A stretch of 64,000 nucleotides of DNA from CAZKBP01 sp964551015 (GCA_964551015.1 CAZKBP010000009.1:1-64000), one strand, 5' to 3'; counted from the stretch's first letter, positions 16,842 through 25,417 are shown. Numbers and translations are program-made. The notes: generated from the letters alone by a model not told the origin.

Positions 16842-18320
16842 ATGGATGCTATTCATTACATATTCGCACGCTTTCTACGGACGTTCTCTTATTCCGAAGC
16901 AGAGCCTATGCTTTTTAACAGTGGGGCTTTCTTGGTATTTTTCACGATCTTTATCAGCATTTATGCCCTGATATATAAGGATCGCTGGGTGCGTGTGGTG
17001 TATATCATCCTTTTTAGTTTATTCTTTTATTATAAATCTAGCGGGATTTATGTATTCAATCTGATTTTCACGATCATTTTCAATTATTATTTAGCGCAAT
17101 ATTTAGTAAAAGAGGACGACTCCAAAAAACGGAAATATCTGCTATGGGGCGCGATTTTGGTGAATACGAGTTTTCTGCTTTACTTCAAATACACCAATTT
17201 TTTTCTGGGAAATGTAAATTATCTTTTCGTAGCTGATTTTGATAGCTTGGATATTTTTCTCCCCATTGGCATTTCCTTTTATACCTTTCAGACAATTAGC
17301 TATATCGTAGATGTGTATCGGGGTACGATTCGCCCGAGCAAAAATATTTTAGACTTTGCCTTTTATCTGAGTTTTTTCCCGCAGTTGGTGGCTGGTCCGA
17401 TTGTGCGAGCCAAGGATTTTTTGCCACAGATTCACCAATACATCGAGTATCGCCGAGAAGAAATTGGAGAAGGTCTATTTATGATCTTAAAGGGCTTGGT
17501 CAAGAAGGCCATTATTGCCGATTATGTGGCGCAATATGTAGACATTATATTCTTGAATCCAAGTGGCTACTCAGGCTTCGAGAATCTCATGGCCATGTAT
17601 GCTTACACGCTGCAAATTTACTGTGATTTTTCGGGCTATTCGGATATGGCCATTGGTCTGGCCTTGCTCTTGGGTTTTCGTTTGCCGGATAACTTCCGAA
17701 GCCCTTACCAAGCCATGGACTTGACTGATTTTTGGCGGCGTTGGCACATCACGCTCTCGACTTGGCTGAGAGATTATATCTACATACCCTTGGGAGGGAA
17801 TCGTCGGGGAGAGGAAAGACAATTTTTGTATCTGATGATTACGATGCTGGTAGGTGGCTTTTGGCACGGAGCCGACTGGAAGTTCGTGTTTTGGGGAGGA
17901 ATGCACGGTTTGGGATTGATTGTTCACAAGATTTTTAGCCAAACGCTCCGCGATATGGGGTGGAACCAAGTAATTTGGCAACCCTTGGGCTGGATCATCA
18001 CCTTTCATTTCGTGGCTTTCCTCTGGGTGTTCTTTAGGGCAGAGAGTTTTTATGTAGCCTCGATCTCGATTCATCAGATGATTTTTGAGCTAGATTTAGC
18101 TTATTTCGGCCCTTTTATTCAAGCACACGGCTTGCTCTTTTTGATGATGCTACTAGGCTATGGGATTCATTTCATCCCTGAGCAAGACAAGCATCGGATG
18201 TCTGCCTATTACGCTACCCTGCCCGTATTGGCCAAGGCAGTCATCCTGATGATGGTTATTCAAATTATTTTACAGGTACAAAGCGAAAACGTGCAGCCTT
18301 TTATTTACTTTCAATTTTAG
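16842..18320 (+). CDS. MBOAT family O-acyltransferase (AlgI/DltB-like)
   Basis: Polytopic membrane protein that moves an acyl group across the membrane for O-acylation of a polysaccharide or related polymer. The 493-residue product has at least ten hydrophobic segments; the MBOAT core is visible as YCDFSGYSDMAIGLALLLGF, then LTDFWRRWHITLSTWLRDYI, and the two conserved histidines in FWHGADWKF (His342) and GGMHG (His355). The frame is open from a TTG at 16836, but ATG at 16842 is preferred. Located after two SGNH genes, it matches the AlgI plus AlgJ/AlgX pairing of alginate acetylation. No glycan polymerase or export gene is adjacent, so the acceptor is unknown. Confidence 0.93.
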   Translation: MDAIHYIFARFLRTFSYSEAEPMLFNSGAFLVFFTIFISIYALIYKDRWVRVVYIILFSLFFYYKSSGIYVFNLIFTIIFNYYLAQYLVKEDDSKKRKYLLWGAILVNTSFLLYFKYTNFFLGNVNYLFVADFDSLDIFLPIGISFYTFQTISYIVDVYRGTIRPSKNILDFAFYLSFFPQLVAGPIVRAKDFLPQIHQYIEYRREEIGEGLFMILKGLVKKAIIADYVAQYVDIIFLNPSGYSGFENLMAMYAYTLQIYCDFSGYSDMAIGLALLLGFRLPDNFRSPYQAMDLTDFWRRWHITLSTWLRDYIYIPLGGNRRGEERQFLYLMITMLVGGFWHGADWKFVFWGGMHGLGLIVHKIFSQTLRDMGWNQVIWQPLGWIITFHFVAFLWVFFRAESFYVASISIHQMIFELDLAYFGPFIQAHGLLFLMMLLGYGIHFIPEQDKHRMSAYYATLPVLAKAVILMMVIQIILQVQSENVQPFIYFQF

Positions 18321-18371
18321 ATCGCTCGTCGTGCGCCATCTATTCAAGGCTGTAGATTTTTGTCCCAGCCG

Positions 18372-19211
18372 CTAAGTGAGACGCAAGGTAAGCACCGGAA
18401 TATGGGATAGATTGACCACCCCTTCACTCACACTGCCGGTAAGCATTCTGAAAAAGCCCTGACGTTTATGAGAAGCCACCGCGATCAAGTCAGCATCTAC
18501 CGATTCGGCAAAGTGGGTAATTCCATCGTCCTCGATCGTATCACAATAAACGTGAAAGGTATAATTTTCTAATTGATGATTTTGGACAAACCGAGCAGAC
18601 TTTTCGTCTAGTTCGCGGGTGGTAGAGAAGTCAGAAGGCGTATTGACATACACCAAATGCAGATGGCTATTGAACCAAGTTTGTAGTTGCTTTATCATCT
18701 TCACGGGCACCGCGTGCTTGTCCTCGAGGTCGCAAGCAAAGACAATTTTCTCGAGATGAGTACTTTTGAGCTCACGGATGGTAATCACGGGGCACTCGGC
18801 CATGCGGATTACTTTTTCTGCATTAGAACCCACAAAAATAGCATCGTAGTTACTACTGCCTTGGGTTCCCATCACGATCAGGTCTATTTCGTCTTTTTCT
18901 GACTGTTTGATGATTGATTGTGTGATGTTGCCGGAGGTAATTTCATAAGAAATTTGCTTATAACTCAATTGGTCAATAAGCGCTTGCAAATTTTTTCTAG
19001 TCCCTTCCACGGCTTGTTGGAGGTAGGCATTTTCATCAGCACCGCCTATATGAATAGTTTGCGCATTGGCGTGTACCTGTGCGTGTTCAGGAGTCAGCAT
19101 TACATTGAGCAAGATGATTTCCCCCCCGGATTTCTCAGCAATTTTGAGGGCGAGTTTCAAGGCAGCGTCTGCGTAGGACGAAAAATCAGTTGGAACCAAT
19201 ATTTTTTTCAT
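18372..19211 (-). CDS. Universal stress protein, tandem UspA domains
   Basis: Cytoplasmic 279-residue protein made of two UspA domains (about 1-145 and 148-279). Domain 1 begins KKILVPTDFSSYADAAL and has the nucleotide-binding G-x2-G-x9-G-(S/T) in GTQGSSNYDAIFVGSNAEK. Domain 2 contains VFACDLEDKHAVPV and ends with SHKRQGFFRMLTGSVSEGVV, where the first glycine pattern is degenerate, so only domain 1 may bind ATP. Such tandem proteins are induced by starvation and stress. It converges with the MBOAT gene with 51 bases between stops. A TACCTTTG box lies upstream (19292-19299). Confidence 0.92.
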   Translation of the reverse strand: MKKILVPTDFSSYADAALKLALKIAEKSGGEIILLNVMLTPEHAQVHANAQTIHIGGADENAYLQQAVEGTRKNLQALIDQLSYKQISYEITSGNITQSIIKQSEKDEIDLIVMGTQGSSNYDAIFVGSNAEKVIRMAECPVITIRELKSTHLEKIVFACDLEDKHAVPVKMIKQLQTWFNSHLHLVYVNTPSDFSTTRELDEKSARFVQNHQLENYTFHVYCDTIEDDGITHFAESVDADLIAVASHKRQGFFRMLTGSVSEGVVNLSHIPVLTLRLT

Positions 19212-19521
19212 AAAGAGGAGCGATTAAGTATGAAATCGTGAATCTTTATCGTGCGTTTAGAGTTTGCTATCTGAGAGGAAGTATATTCCCACAAAGGTAC
19301 AAAGCTGTGGCGTTTTTTTCTGGGATGCGTGTTTATTCTTTCAAATTTATTTTATTATTCCCATTATCACCTAAGCCCCCAAATTTATCGGTATTTCTAC
19401 TGAACACCAAAAATGGTTGCAAACCCTTCTGTGTTTTCCAAACACTTGATGGCGATGGTTATGAATTTAGGAATTTTTCTGATAAATTCAAATACAAATC
19501 TTTGGTAAAATCACTGCAATG
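19212..19521. other. Intergenic region upstream of uspA
   Basis: 310 bases between the uspA start and the LysE stop, both on the minus strand. It contains the candidate uspA promoter box and no convincing gene; short plus-strand frames here are low-complexity and unsupported. Confidence 0.5.
19292..19299 (-). promoter_or_regulatory. Candidate uspA -7 box TACCTTTG
   Basis: On the minus strand this reads TACCTTTG, a strong TAnnTTTG match, giving a leader of about 75 bases. No TTG is seen 17-22 bases upstream. Confidence 0.42.
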
Positions 19522-20157
19522 TCAAGAGCTTTGCCCTATCAAAGAAAAGAAAAAATACAGCAGGCGAAAGCTAATCAAAATTAGTATGATGCCAATGAAA
19601 TGATTAATTCTCTGTAAAATCTTATTACTCAAAGACTTACCTGTTTGGTTAGCCACGTAGGTCTTCAAGAGGTCTCCACCAAAAATGGTCACTAACATCA
19701 CCGCGTAGAAAATAAAAATCTCACTACCCGTGTAAGCTCTAAATTGGTTGACCGTAGCAATCACGAAAAGCCATAGCCCAAAAGTAAAAGGATTCAGAAT
19801 GTTCAAGCCAAAACCCTCTATGACATATTGATAGTCAGGCATTTGCTTTGGAAGAAAGTGGGCATGTTCTTGGCGGCAATGTCGTAGAGAATGTATGCCA
19901 AAAGCCAATACCAGCATTCCTCCAACCAAACTGAATGCTTGCTTGAACCATAAACTCTCGTAAAATTGGGATAAACCTAGATAGGCGAGTAAGAGGATAA
20001 TGAGATCACTCAGGATAATACCCGTGGCAAAAAAGGCACCTTTGATAAAACTCTGCTGTATACCTACCTTGATGAGCGTAAAAAAGGAGGGACCTAAGGC
20101 CATCAGGGCTAGGAGCAAACCAGCTAATATACCGCTCAATGCTGCGTCCAAATACAT
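19522..20157 (-). CDS. LysE/RhtB family exporter
   Basis: Inner-membrane exporter of the LysE superfamily, which expels amino acids or their analogues. I place the start at ATG 20157 (MYLDAALSGILAG); a longer frame from 20199 adds 14 hydrophilic residues that the family lacks. The family's opening pattern is present: LLALMALGPSFFTLIKVGIQ in place of the more common PGP-containing segment, followed by GIILSDLIILLLAYLGL. About six transmembrane helices and a length of 211 residues are normal. Substrate cannot be deduced. It stands alone between uspA and the SiaC gene on the same strand. Confidence 0.87.
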   Translation of the reverse strand: MYLDAALSGILAGLLLALMALGPSFFTLIKVGIQQSFIKGAFFATGIILSDLIILLLAYLGLSQFYESLWFKQAFSLVGGMLVLAFGIHSLRHCRQEHAHFLPKQMPDYQYVIEGFGLNILNPFTFGLWLFVIATVNQFRAYTGSEIFIFYAVMLVTIFGGDLLKTYVANQTGKSLSNKILQRINHFIGIILILISFRLLYFFFSLIGQSS

Positions 20158-20292
20158 AATCCAAACTTTTCCAGACAAGATTTTTGATTGAAGAGGCATT
20201 TAATCAATCTTGTTGATGGCAAAGTTAGCTAATTTTCTTCGGAAAAGCCGAAAAATCCTCAAAAAGCTCTATTTTATCTTAGAAATGTCTAT

Positions 20293-20685
20293 TTATAAGT
20301 TATTGTAAGCGATTTTTTCTACGGCGATGTGCTTGATAGATGCTTCCAAGTCATCTCCACTCTGGCACATATCTTCATCGTCTTCCTCATAATACCACTT
20401 CATATAAACGGGATGTCCCCCACCCGCGAGTTGATCCAATTTTTTCAAAATTTCTACAAAGCATTTACCCGAAGAGGTATTAAAATATTCTAACTTAAAG
20501 CTAATCACGGTCTTATCAGCGGGCGGCTGTTGCGCGTATTCTTGAATCCAGTCCATAACGGGTTGATAGAACTTGCTGGATACTTCCGGCATGGATCGAT
20601 AACCCGAGATATCTAATCTGCCTCGGCTTGGATCAAAATTAATGGCTGGTGTTCGCTTCGTTTCAAGTATTCTGAGGGAATTCAT
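20293..20685 (-). CDS. SiaC family regulatory phosphoprotein (DUF1987), copy 1
   Basis: 130-residue STAS-like regulator of the SiaC/DUF1987 family. In Pseudomonas, SiaC is phosphorylated by the kinase SiaB and dephosphorylated by the PP2C phosphatase SiaA, and in its free form activates the diguanylate cyclase SiaD. The family core is visible: KRTPAINFDPSRGRLDISG, then FYQPVMDWIQEY, and LEYFNTSSGKCFVEIL, where the Thr/Ser after FN is the expected phospho-site region, and a closing VYMKWYYEEDDEDM. No kinase or cyclase gene is adjacent. A paralogue is at 53144 and a SpoIIE phosphatase at 57612, both candidates for the same pathway. Confidence 0.88.
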   Translation of the reverse strand: MNSLRILETKRTPAINFDPSRGRLDISGYRSMPEVSSKFYQPVMDWIQEYAQQPPADKTVISFKLEYFNTSSGKCFVEILKKLDQLAGGGHPVYMKWYYEEDDEDMCQSGDDLEASIKHIAVEKIAYNNL

Positions 20686-20999
20686 AATCTTTTAAATTAC
20701 ATGACCTTATATTGAGTAAATTTGGAATAGTGTAAATTTTGTTTTCCAGTATGCTAGAAAACTTTGAGAAAAACAATGGGAGATAAACCTTATTTTTAGA
20801 ATTTTGTGCTTTAAGTTTTGATTTTATCACCCTGATAGCCAATTTTAGACTGTTGATCAAGTGAAAATTTGACAGAATCAGCTCCGGTAAGGCGAATTTA
20901 CAGCTTCTAATCCATATGCAAACCCATGAATATTACACTAATAGGGTTCAGATCACTCACGCATTTAGGTCTTTTTACCCAAATCCTATCCCCAATTAT
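20686..20999. other. AT-rich gap between nuoB and the SiaC gene
   Basis: No recognisable gene. In particular nothing resembles nuoC downstream of nuoB. A plus-strand TAAATTTG at 20717-20724 points away from both minus-strand neighbours and is not assigned. Confidence 0.5.
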
Positions 21000-21542
21000 C
21001 TAGCTTTGTGGGATAGTTTGGGATTGATTATTTTTTTGTATCATTTGCTCGAGCGCGCGAGGCGCACTCAATTTTTCACTTCTGATTTTATCTTGTAGCT
21101 TCATAAAACCACCGATCAAGGCTTCGGGGCGGGGCGGACAACCGGGCACATAAATATCTACCGGAATCACCCGATCCACTCCTTTGACTACATGGTAACC
21201 GTGTTCCCAATAGGGGCCTCCACAATTGGAGCAAGAGCCCATAGAAATTACATAACGGGGTTCTGCCATTTGCTCGTAAAGCCTTCGGACTCGGTCGGCC
21301 ATTTTGAAGGTTACTGTACCCGCTACGATCATCACGTCGGACTGACGCGGAGAAGGTCTTGGAAAAATCCCAAAACGATCCAAATCATATCCAGAAGCAT
21401 AAGTCGACATCATCTCGATCGCACAGCAAGCTAAGCCGAATCCCATCGGCCAGAGTGAGGACAGTCGCGCCCAGTTGATTAAGTCTTCTGCCTTGCTGAT
21501 GATAATCCCTTCTTGCTGTATTGATTTATCGAGTAATCCCAT
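21000..21542 (-). CDS. nuoB: NADH-quinone oxidoreductase subunit B
   Basis: Subunit of the peripheral arm of complex I that carries cluster N2, the last iron-sulfur centre before quinone. The four [4Fe-4S] ligands are Cys39 and Cys40 (GLACCAIEMM), Cys104 (GSCSNCGGPYW) and Cys135 (VPGCPPRPE). Start at ATG 21542 gives MGLLDKSIQQ; a frame extended to 21569 adds nine residues without support. nuoA lies 63 bases upstream on the same strand. nuoC, normally next, is absent: the downstream neighbour is an unrelated gap and a SiaC homologue. Confidence 0.96.
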   Translation of the reverse strand: MGLLDKSIQQEGIIISKAEDLINWARLSSLWPMGFGLACCAIEMMSTYASGYDLDRFGIFPRPSPRQSDVMIVAGTVTFKMADRVRRLYEQMAEPRYVISMGSCSNCGGPYWEHGYHVVKGVDRVIPVDIYVPGCPPRPEALIGGFMKLQDKIRSEKLSAPRALEQMIQKNNQSQTIPQS

Positions 21543-21605
21543 GCTTATTAAGAACAAGTTTGCGTACAAATAAATTTAAAAATTTAGGGTAAATCCTGTC
21601 CAAAT

Positions 21606-22109
21606 TTAGCTCTCAGACGGCTCACTTGCCTTCTGGTAAGTACGTTGATTCACTTTTTCGTACAAATTTGGAGGAACCTTAGCTTGATAAGTACTTGTAG
21701 AGGGCTTTGGTTTGATCCAATCCAAATAACCTTTTGCCCAGACGTAAGCCAGCCCTAGCACCAGAATTCCAATGAATATAAAGACCTCAAACAAAGCAAA
21801 CCAGCCCCACTGCCCTTCGGTCACATCGATGAGTTCTTTTTGGCCAAATACCGTCGCCCAGGGAAAAAGAAAGACAATTTCTACATCAAACAAGATAAAA
21901 ATCAAGGCAATGATGTAGTAACGGTTGTTAAATTGCCCCCAAGCGCTGCCAATCGCCTCTTCTCCACACTCGTAAGCACTTAGTTTTTCCTCATTGGGAC
22001 GGTGCGGACGAATGAGGGCGGCCGTAATCAAACCTGCCCCCACAAAAAAAATCCCCCCTAAAATAAACAAGAGGACATAACCAAACTCAGAAATTTGTGG
22101 ATTTTGCAT
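21606..22109 (-). CDS. nuoA: NADH-quinone oxidoreductase subunit A
   Basis: Small membrane subunit of complex I near the quinone entry. Three transmembrane helices are visible (about 11-33, 65-85, 96-116). The family signature SAYECGEEAIGSAWGQFNNR and FILFDVEIVFLFPWA are intact; the conserved Cys in the loop is present. I take ATG 22109 (MQNPQISEFGYVLLF); the frame is open upstream to 22238, but that extension overlaps the divergent hemerythrin gene. The C-terminal tail (about 40 residues after the third helix) is longer than in E. coli, common in Bacteroidota. Confidence 0.95.
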   Translation of the reverse strand: MQNPQISEFGYVLLFILGGIFFVGAGLITAALIRPHRPNEEKLSAYECGEEAIGSAWGQFNNRYYIIALIFILFDVEIVFLFPWATVFGQKELIDVTEGQWGWFALFEVFIFIGILVLGLAYVWAKGYLDWIKPKPSTSTYQAKVPPNLYEKVNQRTYQKASEPSES

Positions 22110-22141
22110 TTTCTTATCCCAGTTTGCTTGGGCGTTTATGA

Positions 22142-22149
22142 CAAATCTA
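22142..22149 (-). promoter_or_regulatory. Candidate nuoAB -7 box TAGATTTG
   Basis: TAnnTTTG match on the minus strand in the 81-base divergent gap, giving a leader of about 26 bases for nuoA. Immediately upstream (minus strand) is AAATTAC, the same context as boxes at 44228-44235 and 51698-51705. Confidence 0.42.
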
Positions 22150-22190
22150 GTAATTTTTGTAGAAATTATAATCATTATGGTCATACTGCT

Positions 22191-22631
22191 ATGAAAAGAC
22201 ATCCTGCGCTCATTCCTCTTTCCAGAGAACATCATCAAATTCTCCTGCTGGCTCAGCTTCTCAAAAAAGATGCTCCCCCTTACAAGGGACTTCCCACCGA
22301 TACCGAGGGAAAAATTGCTTATGCCCGAGATTTATTTTCCAGCCTGATCAACCATCATATGGCGCGTGAAGAGGAGCAATTATTCTCTTATCTGGTTGGC
22401 AAAAATCAGGAATTAGAAGTGCTATGTGAGGATTTAAGAAAAGATCATCAGGAAATTCGTTCGCTTTTCCAACAGCTAGAATCAACACAAGATCAGAGAG
22501 AAACCACGGATCAGTTGGGGCGATTGCTCGAGAGGCACGTCCGTCAGGAAGAACGGGTCTTTTTCGAGATGATTCAAGAAAAATTAGACGAGCCCGCCTT
22601 GCAGGAAATTGCAGGTATCCTCAATGCCTAA
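22191..22631 (+). CDS. Hemerythrin HHE domain protein
   Basis: Cytoplasmic 146-residue four-helix protein of the hemerythrin-like HHE family, which binds a di-iron centre and usually senses or stores O2 or NO or protects iron-sulfur clusters. Likely ligands are His14/His15 (REHHQILLL), His and Glu in NHHMAREEEQLF, His in RKDHQEIR and His/Glu in RHVRQEERVFF. I start at ATG 22191 (MKRHPALIPLSREHH), since an upstream in-frame ATG at 22095 lies inside nuoA. Divergence from nuoAB over 81 bases suggests oxygen- or redox-linked control of both (inference). Confidence 0.88.
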   Translation: MKRHPALIPLSREHHQILLLAQLLKKDAPPYKGLPTDTEGKIAYARDLFSSLINHHMAREEEQLFSYLVGKNQELEVLCEDLRKDHQEIRSLFQQLESTQDQRETTDQLGRLLERHVRQEERVFFEMIQEKLDEPALQEIAGILNA

Positions 22632-22659
22632 AAGTTGGGGTTGCATTCTCTCAGCAAAG

Positions 22660-23208
22660 CTAATCTCTTGCTTCATACGCTTTTTTGAGTTGTTGGGCAA
22701 TGCCTTTGGTTCTACCTTCGAGGAGGATGCCCCAAGTATCTCCACTTTTTTGTAAAGAGAGCACTTGCATTTTCTCCGAAGATACACCCAAGGTCTCGAT
22801 ATACATCCGAGTGAGTACGTGCGTGGTGTCTTGTCCTTCGGCAATCGTACCAATGATTTCCATATTATTAAAATTCACCATACCTCCCGCTAGGCTATAC
22901 ATATTGCCCATGAAACTTTGGAAAAACTCTGTATCGTTCATCTGGTCGAGTGAATCTTTGGTGATTCCTTCTCCAAAGAACTGCGTCAGAAATTCGCTGG
23001 CATCTGCTTCGGGGATGGCCTCGTAAAAGCTCATCATCTCTCGGAAGTCTGCCACTGCGCTTGGGGCAAAAAGGCTCGCTGATTCTTCATATTTACCGTC
23101 TTTGAGCAATTGCCAGTATTTTTCGGCCACCGCTTCGGGGCTTTCTTGGGCAGACAAAAAACCGAAGAAGCACACTTTAATCAGTAAAAAACTTAGATAT
23201 TTCTTCAT
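22660..23208 (-). CDS. Secreted NTF2-like protein (DUF3887/4019-like)
   Basis: Small exported protein, 182 residues from ATG 23208; the upstream in-frame ATG at 23256 would put 16 polar residues before a normal signal peptide (MKKYLSFLLIKVCFFGFLSA). The mature protein starts ESPEAVAEKYWQLLKDGKYEESASLFAP, the classic opening of NTF2/SnoaL-like cone folds, and ends with WGILLEGRTKGIAQQLKKAY. Such proteins have no fixed function. It converges with the hemerythrin gene (28 bases between stops). Confidence 0.75.
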   Translation of the reverse strand: MKKYLSFLLIKVCFFGFLSAQESPEAVAEKYWQLLKDGKYEESASLFAPSAVADFREMMSFYEAIPEADASEFLTQFFGEGITKDSLDQMNDTEFFQSFMGNMYSLAGGMVNFNNMEIIGTIAEGQDTTHVLTRMYIETLGVSSEKMQVLSLQKSGDTWGILLEGRTKGIAQQLKKAYEARD

Positions 23209-23324
23209 GTGATGGAGTGATTTAAACCGTGAGCAGACAAATCCCGTCGTATGCACTTAGGGATAAGTCCAGATTAGCCTTTCAAAATTAAGCCTTTTTA
23301 GAGAAAGCTTCCCCAATCTATGGG

Positions 23325-25247
23325 CTAGTAATTCAATGAACCTGTGAAATCAATCCCCATTTTGGTTTGGTATTTTTTGAGAATTTTAAATACCTCTTTG
23401 AGCGTTACGCGCTCTACTTGTGTAAAATCCTTGGGAGCTAGGTAGTTGTCAGGAGCTTTTTGTTCATCTATTAATAAATGAATTTGATGGCGTAATCTAA
23501 GCTGCATCATGTAGTAGTAAGCCTGTTTGAGTTCCTCATAATCTGCTTCTTGGATAATTTCGGCCTGAGCCAGTGCCTTCAGCCGATCTCCGGTATTGGT
23601 GGCCGTAATCTGATGCTTGAGACAATAGATTCGGGCAAAATCGATGATAATGAGCATGGCTCTTTTGATATCTAGTACTTTTTTGCGGTCTTCTTTGTCT
23701 TTATTAAAAAGCTGAAAATCTTTGAAAAACCCCAGAGGGGGGCGGTTGTCCAAGGAGCTTTTGGCTAAGAAGTTGAAAAACACACGCGGGTCTTTTTTCA
23801 GCGTTTCGTCCATGGATTGTCTTACCTCGCTGAGCAATTCTTGATCGCCATAGATACTTCGGGCATCAAAGAAAATCGTGGTATTGAGCAAAGAGTCACC
23901 GTCTTGCTGTGCAATCCAATCTTTGTAATATTTTTTCCAGACCGATACGGGCTGGCACCATTTGGGGTTCATGGCCATAAAATCGCCTTCGCAGTAATTG
24001 AAGCCAATTTCGTGGAGTTCGTCATTGATAATTTTGGCTAATTCCAAAAAGTAAGACTGAATTTCGGACAGGATTTCGGGACGTACATCCTCGAAAATAA
24101 TCGCGTTGTCTTGGTCAGTTTTGAGGGTTTGCTCCCGGCGGCCTTCGCTACCTAAAGCCACAAAAATGAATCGCACCGGGACTTTTCTGAGTTCGAAAAT
24201 AGCACGCTCGATCACGTTCTGCGTGATTGCATCCACCACGGTGGTGATGATTTGGTTGGCATTTTCGGCTTTGATGCCACGGTCTAAAAGCTGCCGAACA
24301 ATGAGGGGAACTTGCTGCCAATAGCCCTGCAGTTCTTTTTGAGAAGAAGCGTGCGTAATGGATTGGATGAAGAGAAAGGGAGATTCACTTTGATAAAAAA
24401 GCAATTTGTTACGGGTAACCAGCCCCACATATTCTCCGTCTTTTTCTACCAATAAATATTTAATTTTTCTACGAAAAAGTAGCAAAACGGCCTCGTAGAT
24501 CTTCGCATCCTCAGAGATGCTGATCAGAGGAGCAGACATAATACCTCGTACCGATGCTTGGGTATCTAAGCCTCGGGCGGCCACTTTACTTTTGAAGTCA
24601 AAGTCGGTAATAATCCCGATCCATTCTTCTTCCTCATTTTCTAAGACCAGATAGCCAATCTGATGATGAAGCATTTTTTGGGAAGCCTCCTGAATGGTTG
24701 CTTCTGCGCTAATGGTATGAATGTGCCGAATGCATATATCCCTCAGGGACAATTGGAAGAAATAGTCGGCATTGTCAAAGGTTTCTCCTCGTGCATTGCG
24801 ACGGATGTAAGAGGCGTACTTTTCATTCAATACTCTTCGCCCAAAGCGAGAAGTAAAAAAATCGTCGAAGTCAGCATTTCGTGTGCAAAGCTCAAAAAAG
24901 AGCTTCACGGGGAATTGTAGCACGGTGGTTTCTTCCAGAGCCACGGCATCACTGAGTGAAAAGCTCTGCTTCATCAGTGCGGTTACTTCGCCCATGGTAT
25001 CACCGGGGGTAAAGTGCTCCTGAAACTCTTGTTGTCCTTCTTGATTTAAGAGATATTTCTCAATGCGTCCGGTTTGAACAATGGCAATATGATCCAAAGG
25101 ACTTTGGCCTCGGTAGTAAACCTGCTCCCCGGGCGCGTAAGTAACTTCCTCGAGTTGTGTTTTGAGAAGTTCTAAGTCTGTTTTGGATAAGAATTTAAAA
25201 GGCTCGGTTTGCTCCAAAAAAAGTGCAGATTGCTTGGTAGTTACCAT
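23325..25247 (-). CDS. cNMP-binding, CBS-pair and DUF294 nucleotidyltransferase protein
   Basis: Cytoplasmic 640-residue signalling protein. Order: cyclic-nucleotide-binding domain (about 15-135, with PGDTMGEVTALM), CBS pair (about 168-290, with GIITDFDFKSKVAARG and GLVTRNKLL), a GlnD-type nucleotidyltransferase domain (about 340-470) with GSEGRREQTLKTDQD, where Asp378 and Asp380 are the expected metal-binding pair after the Gly-Ser, and a C-terminal DUF294 helical domain. This architecture is frequent in bacteria and probably couples a nucleotide signal to nucleotidylation of an unknown target. The gene stands alone; upstream is a WG-repeat gene in the same direction after 218 bases. Confidence 0.9.
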   Translation of the reverse strand: MVTTKQSALFLEQTEPFKFLSKTDLELLKTQLEEVTYAPGEQVYYRGQSPLDHIAIVQTGRIEKYLLNQEGQQEFQEHFTPGDTMGEVTALMKQSFSLSDAVALEETTVLQFPVKLFFELCTRNADFDDFFTSRFGRRVLNEKYASYIRRNARGETFDNADYFFQLSLRDICIRHIHTISAEATIQEASQKMLHHQIGYLVLENEEEEWIGIITDFDFKSKVAARGLDTQASVRGIMSAPLISISEDAKIYEAVLLLFRRKIKYLLVEKDGEYVGLVTRNKLLFYQSESPFLFIQSITHASSQKELQGYWQQVPLIVRQLLDRGIKAENANQIITTVVDAITQNVIERAIFELRKVPVRFIFVALGSEGRREQTLKTDQDNAIIFEDVRPEILSEIQSYFLELAKIINDELHEIGFNYCEGDFMAMNPKWCQPVSVWKKYYKDWIAQQDGDSLLNTTIFFDARSIYGDQELLSEVRQSMDETLKKDPRVFFNFLAKSSLDNRPPLGFFKDFQLFNKDKEDRKKVLDIKRAMLIIIDFARIYCLKHQITATNTGDRLKALAQAEIIQEADYEELKQAYYYMMQLRLRHQIHLLIDEQKAPDNYLAPKDFTQVERVTLKEVFKILKKYQTKMGIDFTGSLNY

Positions 25248-25405
25248 AGGGATATGTTTTGAGATAGGAACTTGGTCTGACGTAAGAACCTCTATGCAAG
25301 GGGTTCTGGGGATAGCTTACAGCTATGGCTAATTTTGGCTCTCTTGGCGTATCGGGGGTAAAGTTAACCAAAAGCACCCTCGACTACCTAGCTATGGGGC
25401 TTTTT

Positions 25406-25417
25406 CTTTGGCCAAAG
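25406..25417. other. 12-base perfect palindrome
   Basis: CTTTGGCCAAAG within a longer stem GGGCTTT (25397-25403)/AAAGCCC (25414-25420), in the 218-base gap between the WG-repeat and DUF294 genes. It has no T tract on the minus strand, so termination is doubtful; operator or coincidence. Confidence 0.3.

Noticed and set aside
17571..18074. 167-codon minus-strand frame inside the MBOAT gene
   Set aside because: Opposite a clear membrane acyltransferase; His-, Gln- and Pro-rich text typical of antisense to hydrophobic coding.
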